Of a stretch of 64,000 nucleotides of DNA, positions 21,887-34,797 are shown one piece after another. Source of the DNA: Amaranthus tricolor (lineage: Eukaryota > Streptophyta > Magnoliopsida > Caryophyllales > Amaranthaceae); contig NC_080052.1 in NCBI RefSeq assembly GCF_026212465.1, positions 12,295,621 through 12,359,620 on the forward strand, written 5' to 3'. The notes beneath the pieces are model-generated. The model did not search any database, had not been told where the DNA came from, and was given only the letters and a program-made list of their open reading frames with translations. Numbering within the stretch: the stretch's first letter is position 1; each line of letters opens with the position of its first letter. Made by a program: the position numbers and the translations under genes.

Positions 21887-23225
21887 ATGGATGATAGTGT
21901 GGTGTTGAAATTTTTGTACAAGGGCAAAGGGAGTGACATTTTTGTTGATGATGTAGACTTAGATAATTTGCTTGATATGATCATTGATTACTGGGATACA
22001 ACTGAGAGGAAGGAACATTTGATGCTGAACATCCTAGTTTTAGTTATTTATACAAAAAGTGAGATGTTCAAATAGGTGATGATAAAGTATTGTTGGAGAT
22101 GTTTAATAGGCATAAGGGTAAGGACACCGTTTACATTCATGTATGGGACATAAAACCTAATGCCTTAATAGATGATGCAAGGAGGCTTAGGGAAACATTA
22201 AAGCAGAATGCACATAAAGATGTGAACCCTAATTTAACCCCTGCATAAATTGATGATCATGATGATGTTGTTGTTGTGATGTTCATTCTAGGCCCTAGTG
22301 TACCTTGTGAGAGACAGCCTGTGTTGAATGTTGATGATGATGTGAACACCATTCTAACCCCTGTAATACGTTGTGAGAAACAACAACCTATTACGAATGA
22401 TAATGATGTGGATGTTGATGTACCTTGTCAGGAACAACCTGTTTTGAAAGAAGATGATCTTGATGTTGAAGTAGATCCCATCCCAACCCCATTGCAAATT
22501 GTGAAGCCTAAGGGCTGGAAACCATCACAGAGGGAGTTTAGGCCCAAACTTCCTATTCTTAGAAAGCAAACCAAACATGTTGAGACTGAAATGGAGCCCC
22601 CACCATCCCTTAGTAACATCAATTATGTGATCCTTGAAAATGCATAGTTTTGGAATTTGATAAACCAATAGGATAAAGGTAATGATGAAGCTAATGAGCG
22701 TATCCAAAATGAAGCTAATGATGAAGATAATGTGGAGAAGACAACACCAAAGAGAACACCAAAGAAAACTATTAAGAGAAAGTCTAATTTGACAAAAAAA
22801 ATATACCAAAGACCACTTTGAGGAGAAAAGGTATTAAGAAGACAGTTAAGAGAAAGTCTCTAAGACAGGTGCAATAAAATGATGAAATGGAGGATGGTGC
22901 TGCATCTGGAACAAGATCAGTGCTTAGTGAGAGTAAGGATGAATCTTACTGTCCAAGCATGTCAGTTCATAGTAATGACAGTTATAGTGTTTCTTTGGTG
23001 GATAGTGAGGAAGAGTCTGAGGTAGAGGATTGCATTAGGGTGGATGATGTTGATGTAGTTATAGACCACTTTGATGCATTTGATGGACCAATTGGGGATG
23101 ATCAATGTAATAATTTTGATAATTATTTGGCCAAGTTGTATAGGAATGGGGAATTATACATTGATAAAGGATTTGGGAACGTTATGATTAAAGAGTGGCA
23201 ACTATTACAGACAAGCAACATTTGA
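21887..23225 (+). pseudogene. MULE-1 transposase N-terminal region
   Basis: A start at 21887 gives MDDSVVLKFLYKGKGSDIF and a DNLLDMI piece, which looks like the PB1-like N-terminal domain of plant MULE proteins. Later frames (22276-22647, 22887-23225) are rich in Asp, Val and Pro with VPC-EQQPVL-type repeats (three copies of a C-E-x-Q-P-V-L/I unit), followed by a Lys/Thr-rich basic stretch and an acidic segment (SEEESEVEDC). Several stops break the frame. These low-complexity linkers are typical of the part before the MuDR DNA-binding domain. Confidence 0.65.
22276..22470 (+). repeat. Degenerate coding repeat in the MULE-1 linker
   Basis: Three imperfect copies coding for a block of the type VP/IRCE-QQPVL plus an Asp-rich tail are spaced 60-75 bp (about 22300, 22366, 22423). 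Confidence 0.5.
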
Positions 23226-24310
23226 TGGATGTCATTAGAGATTACTGCATACAAACTACATTTTCTTTGGTTGTTGATAAAACATGTAAGCTTAGGTACA
23301 CAGTTAGGTGCAGTGATGCAAATTGTGAGTGGAGAATGGATGCTTCTAGGCTGGTTGATGATTTTACTTGGGCAATCAAAAAAAAATTCAAAATTCAGAA
23401 TACACATGCTAAGGGTTAGAAACCAAAAACCCTATAGTCATAGTGGAGTGGGCATGCAGTGTGTTAATGGAGGACATAAGGGCTAATAATGACATCCCAG
23501 GTAAGGCTTTTAATGAGCGTTTGTGGACAAGGTATGGTGTTGAAATACACATGGAGGCTTATATAGGGTGAGGAACATGGCCTTGAGTATTATTAATGGG
23601 GGGGCATGATACATCATACAGTGCATTGCCAGCTTACTGTGATGTCATCAAATCAACAAACGATGGTTCACATGCAAGCTGTGCTTGGTATCCCCCTACA
23701 CATCTAGATAGACCCCTAGTATTTATGAGCATTTTCATATCATTCAAAGCTTTACTAGATTGCCTTTTTGTTGACTGTAAAAGTTTTATTGGAGTAGATG
23801 GGGCTCATTTAAAAGGTAATTATGGTGGGGTATTGTTATCTGCAATTACCCTTGATGGCAACAATGAGATGTTTCCAATGGCATGGGCCATTGTTTCATG
23901 TGAAGATGAAGAGAGTTAGAAGTTCTTCATTTGGCATCTTAAACATGTGTTTGAACCAAGTCAAAGGGGAGACAATTGGTGTATTATATCTAACAGGCAA
24001 AAGGTATGTACACTTGTTAATTAGCATTATATTAATGATACATGATCTTCTAAACCTAATCTTAATATGTTGTTTTCAAATACAGGGAATTGACAAGGCT
24101 CTCAATGATTTGTGGCCTAAGATTCAAAGAAGGTACTGTTGCAAACACCTTAGTGCCAATTGGAAGAAGCCTTTTGCTGGACCTAAGTTATGGCAATTGT
24201 TTTAGCTAGCATGTGAGGCATTCTCAACCTTCACTTTTGCAAAGGCCATGAATGAGATCGAGAAAAATAAGCTTGAGGCTAGAATATGGCTTGCTAACTT
24301 AGGGCTACAG
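23195..24310 (+). pseudogene. MULE-1 transposase: DNA-binding and DDE domains
   Basis: The MuDR DNA-binding domain is read from about 23195: HLMDVIRDYCIQTTF, RYTVRCSDANCEWRMDASRL. The MULE transposase domain follows: FIGVDGAHLKGNYGGVLLSA (first Asp), NEMFPMAWAIVSCEDEES, then CIISNRQKGIDKAL, where the second catalytic Asp reads Asn, and RRYCCKHLSANWKK. A GT-AG intron at 24004-24085 interrupts the second motif. TAG codons replace Trp after EDEES. The gene is cut at 24311 by the LTR retrotransposon; its C-terminal part resumes at 34272. Confidence 0.85.
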
Positions 24311-25367
24311 GTGAAATAGACTACATTTAATAAAGTTTAATTATAAGTTTATTAAGTTGATTGGGGTTATTAACTAAGTTAATTCAAGTAATAATATTAT
24401 TATTTTGATAATATTGACTCAAGTATTTGATTTGTTAACATTTTCAAGAAAGAGGTATATTTTATTTAATGTATAAAATTCGTATAAAGAATACTTCGAT
24501 AAAAGTGTATTTTGATTATATTTTATTAATTGATTTCTATCTTATCTTTATAAAAATTAATTTAACTAAAGTATTGAAAAATAAATTCGTAAATGCAATC
24601 CTTATTCATACTACCAATTACTTATTTCATAAATCGCCTATTATACCCTTATAGCATGTCTTATATAAGACTGTCTTACGACGAGACGACTTTAATAGAA
24701 TTTAACGGGTCAAAGCTAAAAATAAACCCATTTTACCATCTATAAACCGACATACCTCTTCCCTCACATTGAAATTCAATCGACACACTCCTTGCTGTCA
24801 CATTCAAAACCAACACGCCTCACTTCCTCACCCTCCTCCCCACGGCTGTTTCTCCCTCCTCCACAGCCCTTGCTCATTTTCTCCTCCACCAGCAGCTGCC
24901 TCCTCCTCCACAAGTAGCAACCGACACCTCCCTGTCCTCCACAAGTAGCAAGCGGCAGCAACTAGCCGTGATCCACCCACCTAGCAGCAACAACTGTTGG
25001 TTTGTGCCTCTAAACAGCAACAAGCTGCTGTGATGCTAGCCCCACGCAGCCTTCCTTCACCATCACACACGGTGGGACGCACCACCATACCAACTCCTTC
25101 CTCTTCCTTCAATGGTGATTGAGGTAATCCACAAACTATTCTATTTAAAGTATTAATTTAATGTTTTAAGGTAGTTTGGTATTTGTGGATTCAATTTGGG
25201 TTTTTGATTTAAATTTAGGTATCAACTTGAATTTAATTAGATTATATGAGTTTAATTAGTAATTGGGTTCTTGCTAGTGTTGATTAGAATTGGTTATTTG
25301 GGTTATTTGAGTTCTAGTATCAAATTGAGTATTTGGGATTCTGAAATTTCAGTTCATAAACTGAACT

Positions 25368-25890
25368 TTCTGTTTTGGCCATTTTGGGGATGGTTCTGAT
25401 TGTTTTTGGGTTCTTATGTCTGCTTGAGATTTGTAGAACTTTGAGTCGCGGTCGTGTGGGCACTTGAATCACCCCGAGATGAGTTCGTATGAGGAAGTTA
25501 TGTCCAAAATACTAGAAGACTGTCATAAAGATCGACAATGAGGTTCCGTTTTATGCTGTACGAATTTGTGTTGCTGTTTTTGAAATAGTTAGAGTCGTTT
25601 TGGGATTTTGGTGTCTTCATGAGATTTGTAAAGCTTCGAGTCGCGATCACGTGGACACTTGAATCGCTCCAAAATGAGTTTATATGAGAGAGTTATGTTC
25701 AAAATAGTGAAATACTAGCAGGCTGTTTTGGAAATCCATAACAAACCTTCTGTTTTGGCTATTTTGGAACCGTTCTAATTGTTTCTGGGTTTTAGTGTCT
25801 TAATAAGAATAGTAGAGCTCTGAGTAGTGGTCGCGTAGCCACTTAAATAGTCTCATTTGGTTTCTTTATGAGTGAGTTATGCCTGTTTTA
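25368..25890 (+). repeat. Degenerate ~188-bp tandem repeats in LTR-RT3 LTR
   Basis: Three diverged units align at the markers gagatttgtagaactttgag (about 25430), gagatttgtaaagcttcgag (about 25620) and gaatagtagagctctgagta (about 25806). The same triplet is in the 3' LTR near 32530-32960. Confidence 0.65.
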
Positions 25891-26165
25891 GTAAGAGGTG
25901 TCCTAAAACCATTACGGGATTCCTAATTTGGGATCTAGAGATATGAAAATTAATTGAATAATTAAATATTTTTGGATGAAGTATTAGATTCTGTTAAGAC
26001 TTTTGATTCTAGGAAGAACAAGGACCTTTGTGTTTAATCAAATACATGCTAATAGATTAAGGGTCTTGGTATAACCTTAAATCCTTGTGAATCTTGATAT
26101 GTAAATATGGGATGGATGGACATTGAATTTACGAAATTGGTGGAACGTGGTTGTTTATAAGAAAG

Positions 26166-27353
26166 TGTTGAAATACACGAAGATGGTCGAATGCAACAAG
26201 AGGGGGAGTGAATTGTTGTGTATCTAGCTTTACTTCGTTTTTCTTCTATTTTGCGGAATTTTGACAAACAAAATAAAACTTTAAACTTAAAAGGCAAAAG
26301 ATAAAAAGGAGACAAAGATTTTACGTGGAAACCTTCTTGGCCTAATAAGAAGGAAAACCACGACCCCCTGGGATTTCAAAATTCTCACTATGTTTTAGGC
26401 GATCAAATACAATTACATAAAACAGTTTGCTTTACTTGAAGCTACTCTACTCTAGGCCTAATTCTCTTTCTCTTCTCTTTCTCCTTCTCTTTCTCTTCTC
26501 ACGTTTCACTTCTCTATTCCCTTAGACTTCTCATGAGTCTAATTACAACAAATCACTCAATAACCCTTACAAGGCCAATTCTCAAGAGGATAAAAATTAA
26601 AATAATTACTTAAGAAAAATATAATAAATTAATTGGCATTTAAAAACAGAAAATATTTTTCTTAATTGATCTCCCTTTAATGGACACTCTTGGATTGTCA
26701 TTCGGTTTGAGCATAGTCCCTCCTATTTATAGTGGGAACAGCCAGCATTTACCTTAGACACACCTCCCACTATCATCCACGTTCTCAAAACAAAAGATAG
26801 TGGAATTGCCAAAAAATAAATGACCGGCTGTCATTTGCTCAGAGAGAAAATCAGTTTCCTTAAGGTAAAAATAGCATAGGAGTTAAAAACATAAGATCCT
26901 AAAAAATAGGAGATCTTAATCTTTAAGAAGAAAAAGTCTTAGGCTATTTTTAGATAACCTAAAAATAGTTTAGCCAATTAACTTACTAATTAATTTAAGC
27001 AATTAATTTAAGATTTAACCATTTACATCAACTAAAACCAGAATAATAAAATAACTGAAATTTTCCAGTCGATGTTTTTCTCCAGACCTGCTACGTAGGA
27101 ACATCGTACTGTCTCCAGCTTCAACTTCTGTTAGATTGTTCATTTTAGGAACAGTAGACCGTTTGTCAACTTTTAACTTCCTAAGCACTTATTTAACTTC
27201 TTGAATATTTTAAGACACGTAAAACTTCCACGAACCAAGTCATAGGCTTCATAAACGATTTCAACAAAATCGGATATTCACCTACAAAACAATCTCTAAA
27301 ATATGTTTGTTTAATTAAAAGTGAAGTCATCATCAAAACCTTAAGAGCCAACA
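26166..27353. mobile_element. Solo LTR, 1188 bp, TSD GAAAG
   Basis: It begins TGTTGAAATACACG and ends GAGCCAACA (TG...CA). GAAAG is found at 26161-26165 and 27354-27358. The 3' LTR of the host element lacks this insert. No coding capacity is seen. The opening text (aagagggggagtgaattg) is common in plant Copia LTRs, but family is unproven. Confidence 0.9.
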
Positions 27354-28355
27354 GAAAGTATTGGGTAATTGATATTCTTGAATCGACTGTGAGATTTTAA
27401 AGGTTAGAATGCTAGCATAGCTCTTGGTTAAGCTGCGGTCTTAGGAGGAGATGCAATGAGTTATACGAACCTAGTTTGTAGTATCGAACGCTTTGTTGTG
27501 ATGTTATGTTTGTTATGCTTCAGGAGGCGACGTCATCGAGGAACCATTCTAGCTGTTAGCCGCGAATCGATCACGGCTCTTTGAAGCGTCTTGTTGGTGA
27601 GTAGTAACAGTCCCTTAAAAAGGGGTCTGGCCAGGCTACTATTTGTAAAATGTTTATTTAAAGTTTGTGAAATTTATATGAATGTGATAAATGTTTATGA
27701 ATGATTATGCTGAGATTGATATGGTCAATGGATCGGGCTTGCGAGCTGGTTATTGATGAAGTTGAGGAACATGGTTCCCTACTCCCTGTTTTTGAAGCGA
27801 ATTGTCATTGAGATATTGACTAGCTTCACCCGAGAGCGACATAGCCTAAGAGCTATGGGGCACCTCTCAAACTAGACTCCCTGTGCACACATAGATCTAG
27901 GGAACTGATGTTGCTTTTAAACCTATGATATGAATTACTGTGTTTTGTTGTTTTGGATTGTTACTTCTCACTCAGTTTAATCTGACCCTCTGTTGTTTCC
28001 ATCTTTTAGTTTGATTACAGATCGGAACTGGTCGGGAACAATGGGTTAACGGTTATCGAATAGCGTTTCAAGGTTGAATTTTGAGCTGAGCACGTGGGAA
28101 CTTGTAGTTTTGTATTAGGTTTTTGGATAAATGTATATTAGACTTGGTTGTGTTGGTTATATTAGACTTGTAGGGAATTGTATGATTATCTTGTGTTTTA
28201 GTTAGATATTGATTTTGGGATTTAGCTGAGTTAGTCACGTTGAAGAGCTTGTGACCCCTTTGCTTGAGTTTTGGAAGTGTGATTTCAGTTTCTTGGGAAA
28301 CGAACCCAGTAATGACCCTGTTTACCCAGTCAACGGTAAGTCGGGTTGTTACAGT

Positions 28356-28368
28356 TAGTATCAGAGCC
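28356..28368 (+). other. LTR-RT3 primer-binding site
   Basis: TAGTATCAGAGCC, two bases after the LTR end, is one change from the initiator-Met tRNA primer site TGGTATCAGAGCC. Confidence 0.8.
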
Positions 28369-29400
28369 AACCCGCGATTGTGGCTAATGCTTAGGGTTAG
28401 TTTATCTAGCGGGCATACAATCTTGGGAGTAAGGAAAAACGTGACTTGAGGATTTAGACTTTTAAGATAAGAGATAGGAACAGAAGTGAATATGATTGTG
28501 GTGTTAACCTAGGTGTTTGAGTTAGTCTTGTTTTCTTAGAAATGTAGGATGTGAGGTGTGAGGATTACGGGGTAAAACGAGAAAATGCTCTTAACGATTG
28601 ATCGTGACGGCAAGAAGATTCAGTTCGAAGATGCAATGTTAGAATTTGATTTCTGATGATGCCAATGTCTTGTTGCTTATCATAGTTTCTTGTCGATTAT
28701 CGTTTTAGTAACTAGAATAGTATGTCCTAAGATTGCGAAGCAATTTATCTTGTTGCTAGCCCTTTTCTATCAGCTTTTATTTGTTGATCCATGATTGTGA
28801 TTATAGGTTGGTGCATAAAAGCAAGGTCATCGGGTTGTGAAGTGTGTATCGTTAGTGTTTTGTTGTAAGTAAGTTGAACTTTGAAAATGATTGTGACATA
28901 GTGGGAGAGTTAGTGAAGACAAAGTACTGCACATCATTGATAGAAAAGCTTAAGTTAAGAGCAATTGATATTGATTTTTAAGCCTAGTGATTGAGTTGCA
29001 TATAGTGTTTATATTTTGACGTAAGCGATGAACTTTTAGTGTTATTGGATCTTGTCATACGTTGTAATCTATTTGAATATTAGAGCCTATAGATTTAGTA
29101 GAGTTATTAGAAAATTGTGTGATTATCATTAAGAATGTACCAAGTTTCTTTTGTTGGTTAGAAGTGCAAATATAACTTAAGGATGGAATGTCACTGGCAA
29201 AATTGAGGTTTTGTTAAGAACAAGGTTGTATCAACATCAAGAATAGAAGTAGGTTTTCAACAAAAGTTGTTATAAAGGATCTTGAGTCATAGACTTAAGT
29301 TATCAAAATAATATGGTTTATAGTCTAGAGATTTGGATGAAGAATGCAAATAAATGTTTAATTAAGGTTATAATAAACTATACTTTGGTTTCAGTACGGG
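28369..29400 (+). other. LTR-RT3 interior, no coding recognised
   Basis: About 1 kb after the PBS where gag and pol would start. I see only short frames and no zinc knuckle, RT or protease motif. Confidence 0.6.
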
Positions 29401-29429
29401 TCAAGTTACTTATGAATTTATTAGGTTTT

Positions 29430-29764
29430 GATTAGCAAGTGGTGCATGATATCAACCTAGGTGAGGTAGTTTATCGTCTTGCGTTACCAGCATCTTTTGA
29501 CCGAGTGCATGATGTGTTTCGCGTATCCCAGCTAAGACAATACATCATAGATGACTCACACGTTCTTCGGCCGAACAGTTGACCCTGGATGATACCTTGC
29601 AGTACGAGGAGACCCCCGTTCAGATCCTAGATAGGAAGGCGCGTGATACACGTTGAGGTAGTATAGCGCTTGTGAAGGTGCTATGGTTTAATCACGTTAC
29701 CGAAGAAGTCACGTGGGAGGCAGTAGATGCCATGAGACGCGATTATCCCTGGTTGTTTGCTTAG
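29430..29764 (+). pseudogene. LTR-RT3 integrase C-terminal remnant
   Basis: Frames read VVYRLALPASFDRVHDVFRV, SQLRQYIIDDSHVL, then after a shift LDDTLQYEETPVQILDRKAR and VKVLWFNHV, EEVTWEAVDAMRRDYPWLF and a stop near 29763. This is the GPY/F-to-chromodomain end of Tekay/Del chromoviruses, as in Gypsy-1. One frameshift and one in-frame stop break it. The rest of pol is missing, which marks the element as a large internally deleted derivative. Confidence 0.8.
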
Positions 29765-31417
29765 GCATTTCTATGTTTATCGCTTTATAGCTATTGCATC
29801 TCCTTAGTCTTTGTGAGTTAAGTTCGAGAACGAATTTCATTCTAAGTTGGGTGACATAGCTTTACGATATGTATGTTAGCTAGATATTGGAATATATGCT
29901 TGAGACTTAGTTTAACTTCGAGGACGAAGTTTATTTCCAGTTGGGTAGAATGTAATATTCGGGAAAATTAATATTTTAAGACGAGTAAGTTTAAGAGAAT
30001 TATCAGTGCGAGAATGATCCTAAATACACATGATAAAAAAAAAGAAGTTGTTTTTAAAAGATCTCAAAATTTCTACTTGACATATATATATACTAGAGTC
30101 AAGTATTCTTGAAATTGTTTTACAAAAGATATTTTATATACTCGGATAACTGGCAAAAGGAGTTGAGGACCAAACTTATCAAGAATTGCGATGATGTTGT
30201 GCAAGAATGATTCGATGCAAAGAGTTTAAAAGAAACATTTTGGGAATATTGAAAGTTATGCGTTAATTGTGTGTTAAGATTGAAAATCTATAAAGGAATA
30301 AAGAATGTAGAAAAAGTATTTGTGACATGTTCATTTTAATCATACTTTGATGAGAAATGTTAATTAAGGAAAGTTTCGAAAGGAAACAAATATTAATACA
30401 ATTAATAGTAACTTAAAGTTATGTTGTAGTAAGTTTGATTGAATGGCCTATACGTGTTGAGGATAATGTAAAATTATGATTGAGAAAGCTTTCAACGGTT
30501 TTTTTTAATGAATGAATGATAACTTTGGGACTCTACAAAGGTTTTATTGATGGTAAAATGTGAATTAAGAAAAAAGGGATCAATTGGAAGTTTAAAGAAT
30601 ACTTAAATTGTGAGAGGTTTGACTTTGTAAGTGAAGAAATGTTTGGTTATTAAAGGTTATAAAAAAAAAAGGGGGATTGTATGGAACTATTAATGGTAAA
30701 ACATGAGTATAATAGAATAATGGTTTAGAAAAAAAAAACGAATTTGAATGTCTAAAGGTTATTGAAGTTATTTCGGATGAATTTGTTATGGAATTTGAAG
30801 TTTTAAGCGTTAAATGAAGATTAGGGTTATAAATGTTATAATTTGAAGTAAGTTGACAATGATTGAGTTTGAGTTATCAAAAGTTGATAGAAAAATGATT
30901 GTGGATATCTTTAATGAATATGAGATTCAATAAATGACTTAAGGTATTCATCTCAAAGTATCTCGGGAGTTATAAAAGTTTTAATTAAAAATTTAATTGT
31001 AATTGGGAAACAAGTAAGGATATAATATCTCAAACAACAAGTAAGTTGATGATTTAATATCTCAAACTAAGGATATAAAAAGGTTGAAATGACCAAATAT
31101 GTAATTAAAGGTATAAAAGATTTTGAAGTAATGTGGTTGATTTAAAGTACATGTGAACGGTTCACGTAAAGTAAATTGAGGTTGAAGTTTCAAATTTAAA
31201 GGTTGGGAGTAATTCAATTGAGGTTAGTTGTGTTACCAATAAGTAATTCATCTTATGTGATTGAAAATTTATAGATATAGTATGTCTTGAATTAAAGTTG
31301 GTGAGTAATTAAAGTTTATTTGGTTCTCATTTCACGAAATTCGAGTTATATGTTATGAAGGATGATCAGAAGTGTAGGTATAATTTCAGGGACGAAATTA
31401 TTTTAAGTTGGGGAGAA
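29765..31417 (+). other. LTR-RT3 3' untranslated interior
   Basis: AT-rich, no gene. A purine-leading context (ccagttgggtagaatgtaat) near 29940-29955 looks like a former LTR junction (TGTAATATTCGGG). The active junction is the tract aagttggggagaa at 31405-31417 before the 3' LTR. Confidence 0.6.
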
Positions 31418-34266
31418 TGAAATATACTACATTTAATAAAGTTTAATTATAAGTTTATTAAGCTGATTGAGGTTATTAAGTAAGTTAATTCGAGTAATAA
31501 TATTATTATTTTGATAATACTGACTCAAGTATTTGATTTGTTAACATTTTCAAGAAAGAGGTATATTTTATTTAATGTATAAAATTCGTATAAAGAATAC
31601 TTCGATAAAAGTGTATTTTGATTATATTTTATTAATTGATTTCTATCTTATCTTTATAAAAATGAATTTAACTAAAGTATTGAAAAATAAATTCGTAAAT
31701 GCAATCCTTATTCATACTACCAATTACTTATTTCATAAATCGCCTATTATACCCTTATAGCATGTCTTATATAAGACTATGTTACGACGAGACGACTTTA
31801 ATAGAATTTAATGGGTCAAAGCTAAAAATAAACCTTTTTTACCATCTATAAACCGACATACCTCTTCCCTCACATTGAAATTCAATCGACACACTCCTTG
31901 CTGTCACATTCAAAACCAACACGCCTCACTTCCTCACCCTCTTCCCCACGGCTGTTTCTCCCTCCACAACAGCCCTTGCTCATTTTCTCCTCCACCAGCA
32001 GCTGCCTCCTCCTCCACAAGCAGCAACCGACACCTCCATGTCCTCCACAAGTAGCAGGCGGCAGCAACTAGCCGTGATATACCCACCTAGCAGCAACAAC
32101 TGCTGGTTTGTGCCTCCAAACAGCAACAAGCTGCTGTGATGCTAGCCCCACGCAGCCTTCCTTCACCATCACACACGGTGGGACGCACCACCATACCAAC
32201 TCCTTCCTCTTCCTTCAATGGTGATTGAGGTAATCCACAAACTATTCTATTTAAAGTATTAATTTAATGTTTTAAGGTAGTTTGGTATTTGTGGATTCAA
32301 TTTGGGTTTTTGATTTAAATTTAGGTATCAACTTGAATTTAATTAGAGTATATGAGTTTAATTAGTAATTGGGTTCTTGCTAGTGTTGATTAGAATTGGT
32401 TATTTGGGTTATTTGAGTTCTAGTATCAAATTGAGTATTTGGGAATCTGAAATTTCAGTTCATAAACTGAACTTTCTGTTTTGGCCATTTTGGGGATGGT
32501 TCTGATTGTTTTTCGGTTCTTATGTCTGCTTGAGATTTGTAGAACTTTGAGTCGCGGTCTTGTGGGCACTTGAATCACCCCGAGATGAGTTCGTATGAGG
32601 AAGTTATATCCAAAATACTAGAAGACTGTCATAAAGATCGACAATCAGTTTCCGTTTTATGTTGTACGAATTTGTGTTGCTATTTTTGAAATAGTTAGAG
32701 TCGTTTTGGGATTTTGGTGTCTTCATGAGATTTGTAGAGCTTCGAGTCGCGATCACGTGGACACTTGAATCGCTCCAAAATGAATTTATATGAGAGAGTT
32801 ATGTTCAAAATAGTGAAATACTAGCAGGCTGTTTTGGAAATCCATAACAAACCTTCTGTTTTGGCTATTTTGGGACCGTTTTAATTGTTTCTGGGTTTTA
32901 GTGTTTTAATAAGAATAGTAGAGCTCTGAGTAGTGGTCGCGTAGCCACTTAAATCGTCTCATTTGGTTTCTGTATGAGTGAGTTATGCCTGTTTTAGTAA
33001 GAGGTGTCCTAAAACCATTACGGGATTCCTAATTTGGGATCTAGAGATATGAAAATTAATTGGATAATTAAATATTTTTGGATGAAGTATTAGATTCTAT
33101 TGAGACTTTTGATTGTAGGAAGAACAAGGACCTTTGTGTTTAATCAAATACATTCTAATAGATTAAGGGTCTTGGTATAACCTTAAATCCTTGTGAATCT
33201 TGATATGTAAATATGGGATGGATGGACATTGAATTTACGAAATTGGTGGAACATGGTTGTTTATAAGAAAGTATTGGGTAATTGATATTCTTGAATCGAC
33301 TGTGAGATTTTAAAGGTTAGAATGCTAGCATAGCTCTTGGTTAAGCTGCGGTCTTAGGAGGAGATGCAATGAGTTATATGAACCTAGTTTGTAGTATCGA
33401 ACGCTTTGTTGTGATGTTATGTTTGTTATGCTTCAGGAGGCGACGTCATCGAGGAACCATTCTAGCTGTTAGCCGCGAATCGATCACGGCTCTTTGAAGC
33501 GTCTTGTTGGTGAGTAGTAACAGTCCCTTAAAAAGGGGTCTGGCCAGGCTACCATTTGTAAAATGTTTATTTAAAGTTTGTGAAATTTATATGAATGTGA
33601 TAAATGTTTATGAATGATTATGCTGAGATTGATATGGTCAATGGATCGGGCTTGCGAGCTGGTCATTGACGGAGTTGAGGAACATGGTTCCCTACTCCCT
33701 GTTTTTGAAGCGAATTGTCATTGAGATATTGACTAGCTTCACCCGAGAGCGACATAGCCTTAGAGCTATGGGGAACCTCTCAAACTAGACTCCCTGTGCG
33801 CACATAGATCTAGGGAACTGATGTTGCTTTTAAACCTATGATATGAATTACTATGTTTTGTTGTTTTGGATTGTTACTTCTCACTCAGTTTAATCTGACC
33901 CTCTATTGTTTCCATATTTTAGTTTGATTACAGATCGGAACCGGTTGGGAACGATGGGTTAACGGTGATTGAATAGCGTTCCAAGGTTGAATTTTGAGCT
34001 GAGCACGTGGGAACTTGTAGTTTTGTATTAAGTTTTTGGATAAATGTATATTAGACTTGGTTGTGTTGGTTATATTGGACTTGTAGGGAATTGTATGATT
34101 ATCTTGTGTTTTAGTTAGATATTGATTTTGGGATTTAGCTGAGTTAGTCACGTTGAAGAGCTTGTGACCCCTTTGCTTGAGTTTTGGAAGTGTGATTTCA
34201 GTTTCTTGGGAAACGAACCCAGTAATGACCCTATTTACCCAGTCAACGGAAAGTCGGGTTGTTACA
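31418..34266 (+). repeat. LTR-RT3 3' LTR, 2849 bp
   Basis: Matches 24312-28353 without the solo LTR. Starts TGAAATATACTAC and ends GGGTTGTTACA. Confidence 0.93.
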
Positions 34267-34271
34267 ACAGG

Positions 34272-34693
34272 AGAGATCGATCAAGTTCGATCCTGAACTG
34301 AAATGTGACATTAATAAGACAATTTTTTTGGAAAGCTTCAATGCAACCCTAGGATTAGAGAGGTGCAAGCCAATGTTAATTTTGCCAGAGGGATTTAGAA
34401 GAGTCAATATGGTTAGGTTTGCTACACAGAGGCAGAAATGTGAGAATTGGGAGAGGTTATGTCCTAATATTGTGAATAGAGTTCAAGTATTGTGTAATGA
34501 GAGTAGGTCTTGCAGAGCATTCATGTCTAGTCCAGGGGATTATGAGGTTATAGAAGGTAAATCAACACTTCCAGTGAGTTTGAACCAATACACATGCCTT
34601 TTCTATGTGTGGCAACTCACCGGGATACCATGTAGGCATGGAATGAGAGTGATTCTTCATGAAGGTCTTGATCCACAGTCGATTTGTTTATGA
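34272..34693 (+). pseudogene. MULE-1 transposase, C-terminal part with SWIM finger
   Basis: Immediately after the TSD, the MULE frame resumes: SIKFDPELKCDINKTIFLES, NATLGLERCKPMLIL, VQVLCNESRSCRAFMSS, and the SWIM-type zinc finger QYTCLFYVWQLTGIPCRHGM (Cys...Cys-x-His). The family has C-x-C before the W; here the second Cys is replaced by Phe/Tyr context (CLFYVW). It ends at a stop at 34691. The N-terminal and DDE parts are at 23195-24310, separated by LTR-RT3. Confidence 0.85.
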
Positions 34694-34797
34694 ATGGTAT
34701 TTAGTGCAGAAGTATAAGTTGGCTTATAGTCACAACATAAATCAATCCCTGACCAAGATAAGTGGCTAGCTACTGAAACCCTACTATACTACCTCTT

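Larger units (their letters stand above)
24312..28353 (+). repeat. LTR-RT3 5' LTR, with nested solo LTR
   Basis: Starts TGAAATAGACTACATTT and ends GGGTTGTTACA. It contains three degenerate tandem units of about 188 bp (25430-25860) built round gagatttgtagaRctt-type text. A GC-richer segment with cagcagcaac motifs lies at 24800-25080. Small frames (24469-24654, 24776-24961) recur in the 3' LTR and are not genes. Confidence 0.9.
24312..34266 (+). mobile_element. LTR-RT3, non-autonomous Gypsy element, TSD ACAGG
   Basis: The 5' LTR (24312-28353) and 3' LTR (31418-34266) are near-identical once a solo LTR is removed from the former: 4042 minus 2849 equals 1193, exactly the solo LTR plus one TSD. 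The TSD ACAGG is at 24307-24311 and 34267-34271. The 3064-bp interior has a tRNA-iMet-like PBS and only the C-terminal end of a chromoviral integrase, so it depends on proteins from elsewhere. By eye LTR divergence is about 2-3 percent. It landed inside the MULE-1 transposase frame. Confidence 0.92.

Noticed and set aside
24469..32067. Pairs of 61-codon frames (24469/31575 and 24776/31882)
   Set aside because: They are the same LTR sequence in the two LTRs of LTR-RT3; no family resemblance.
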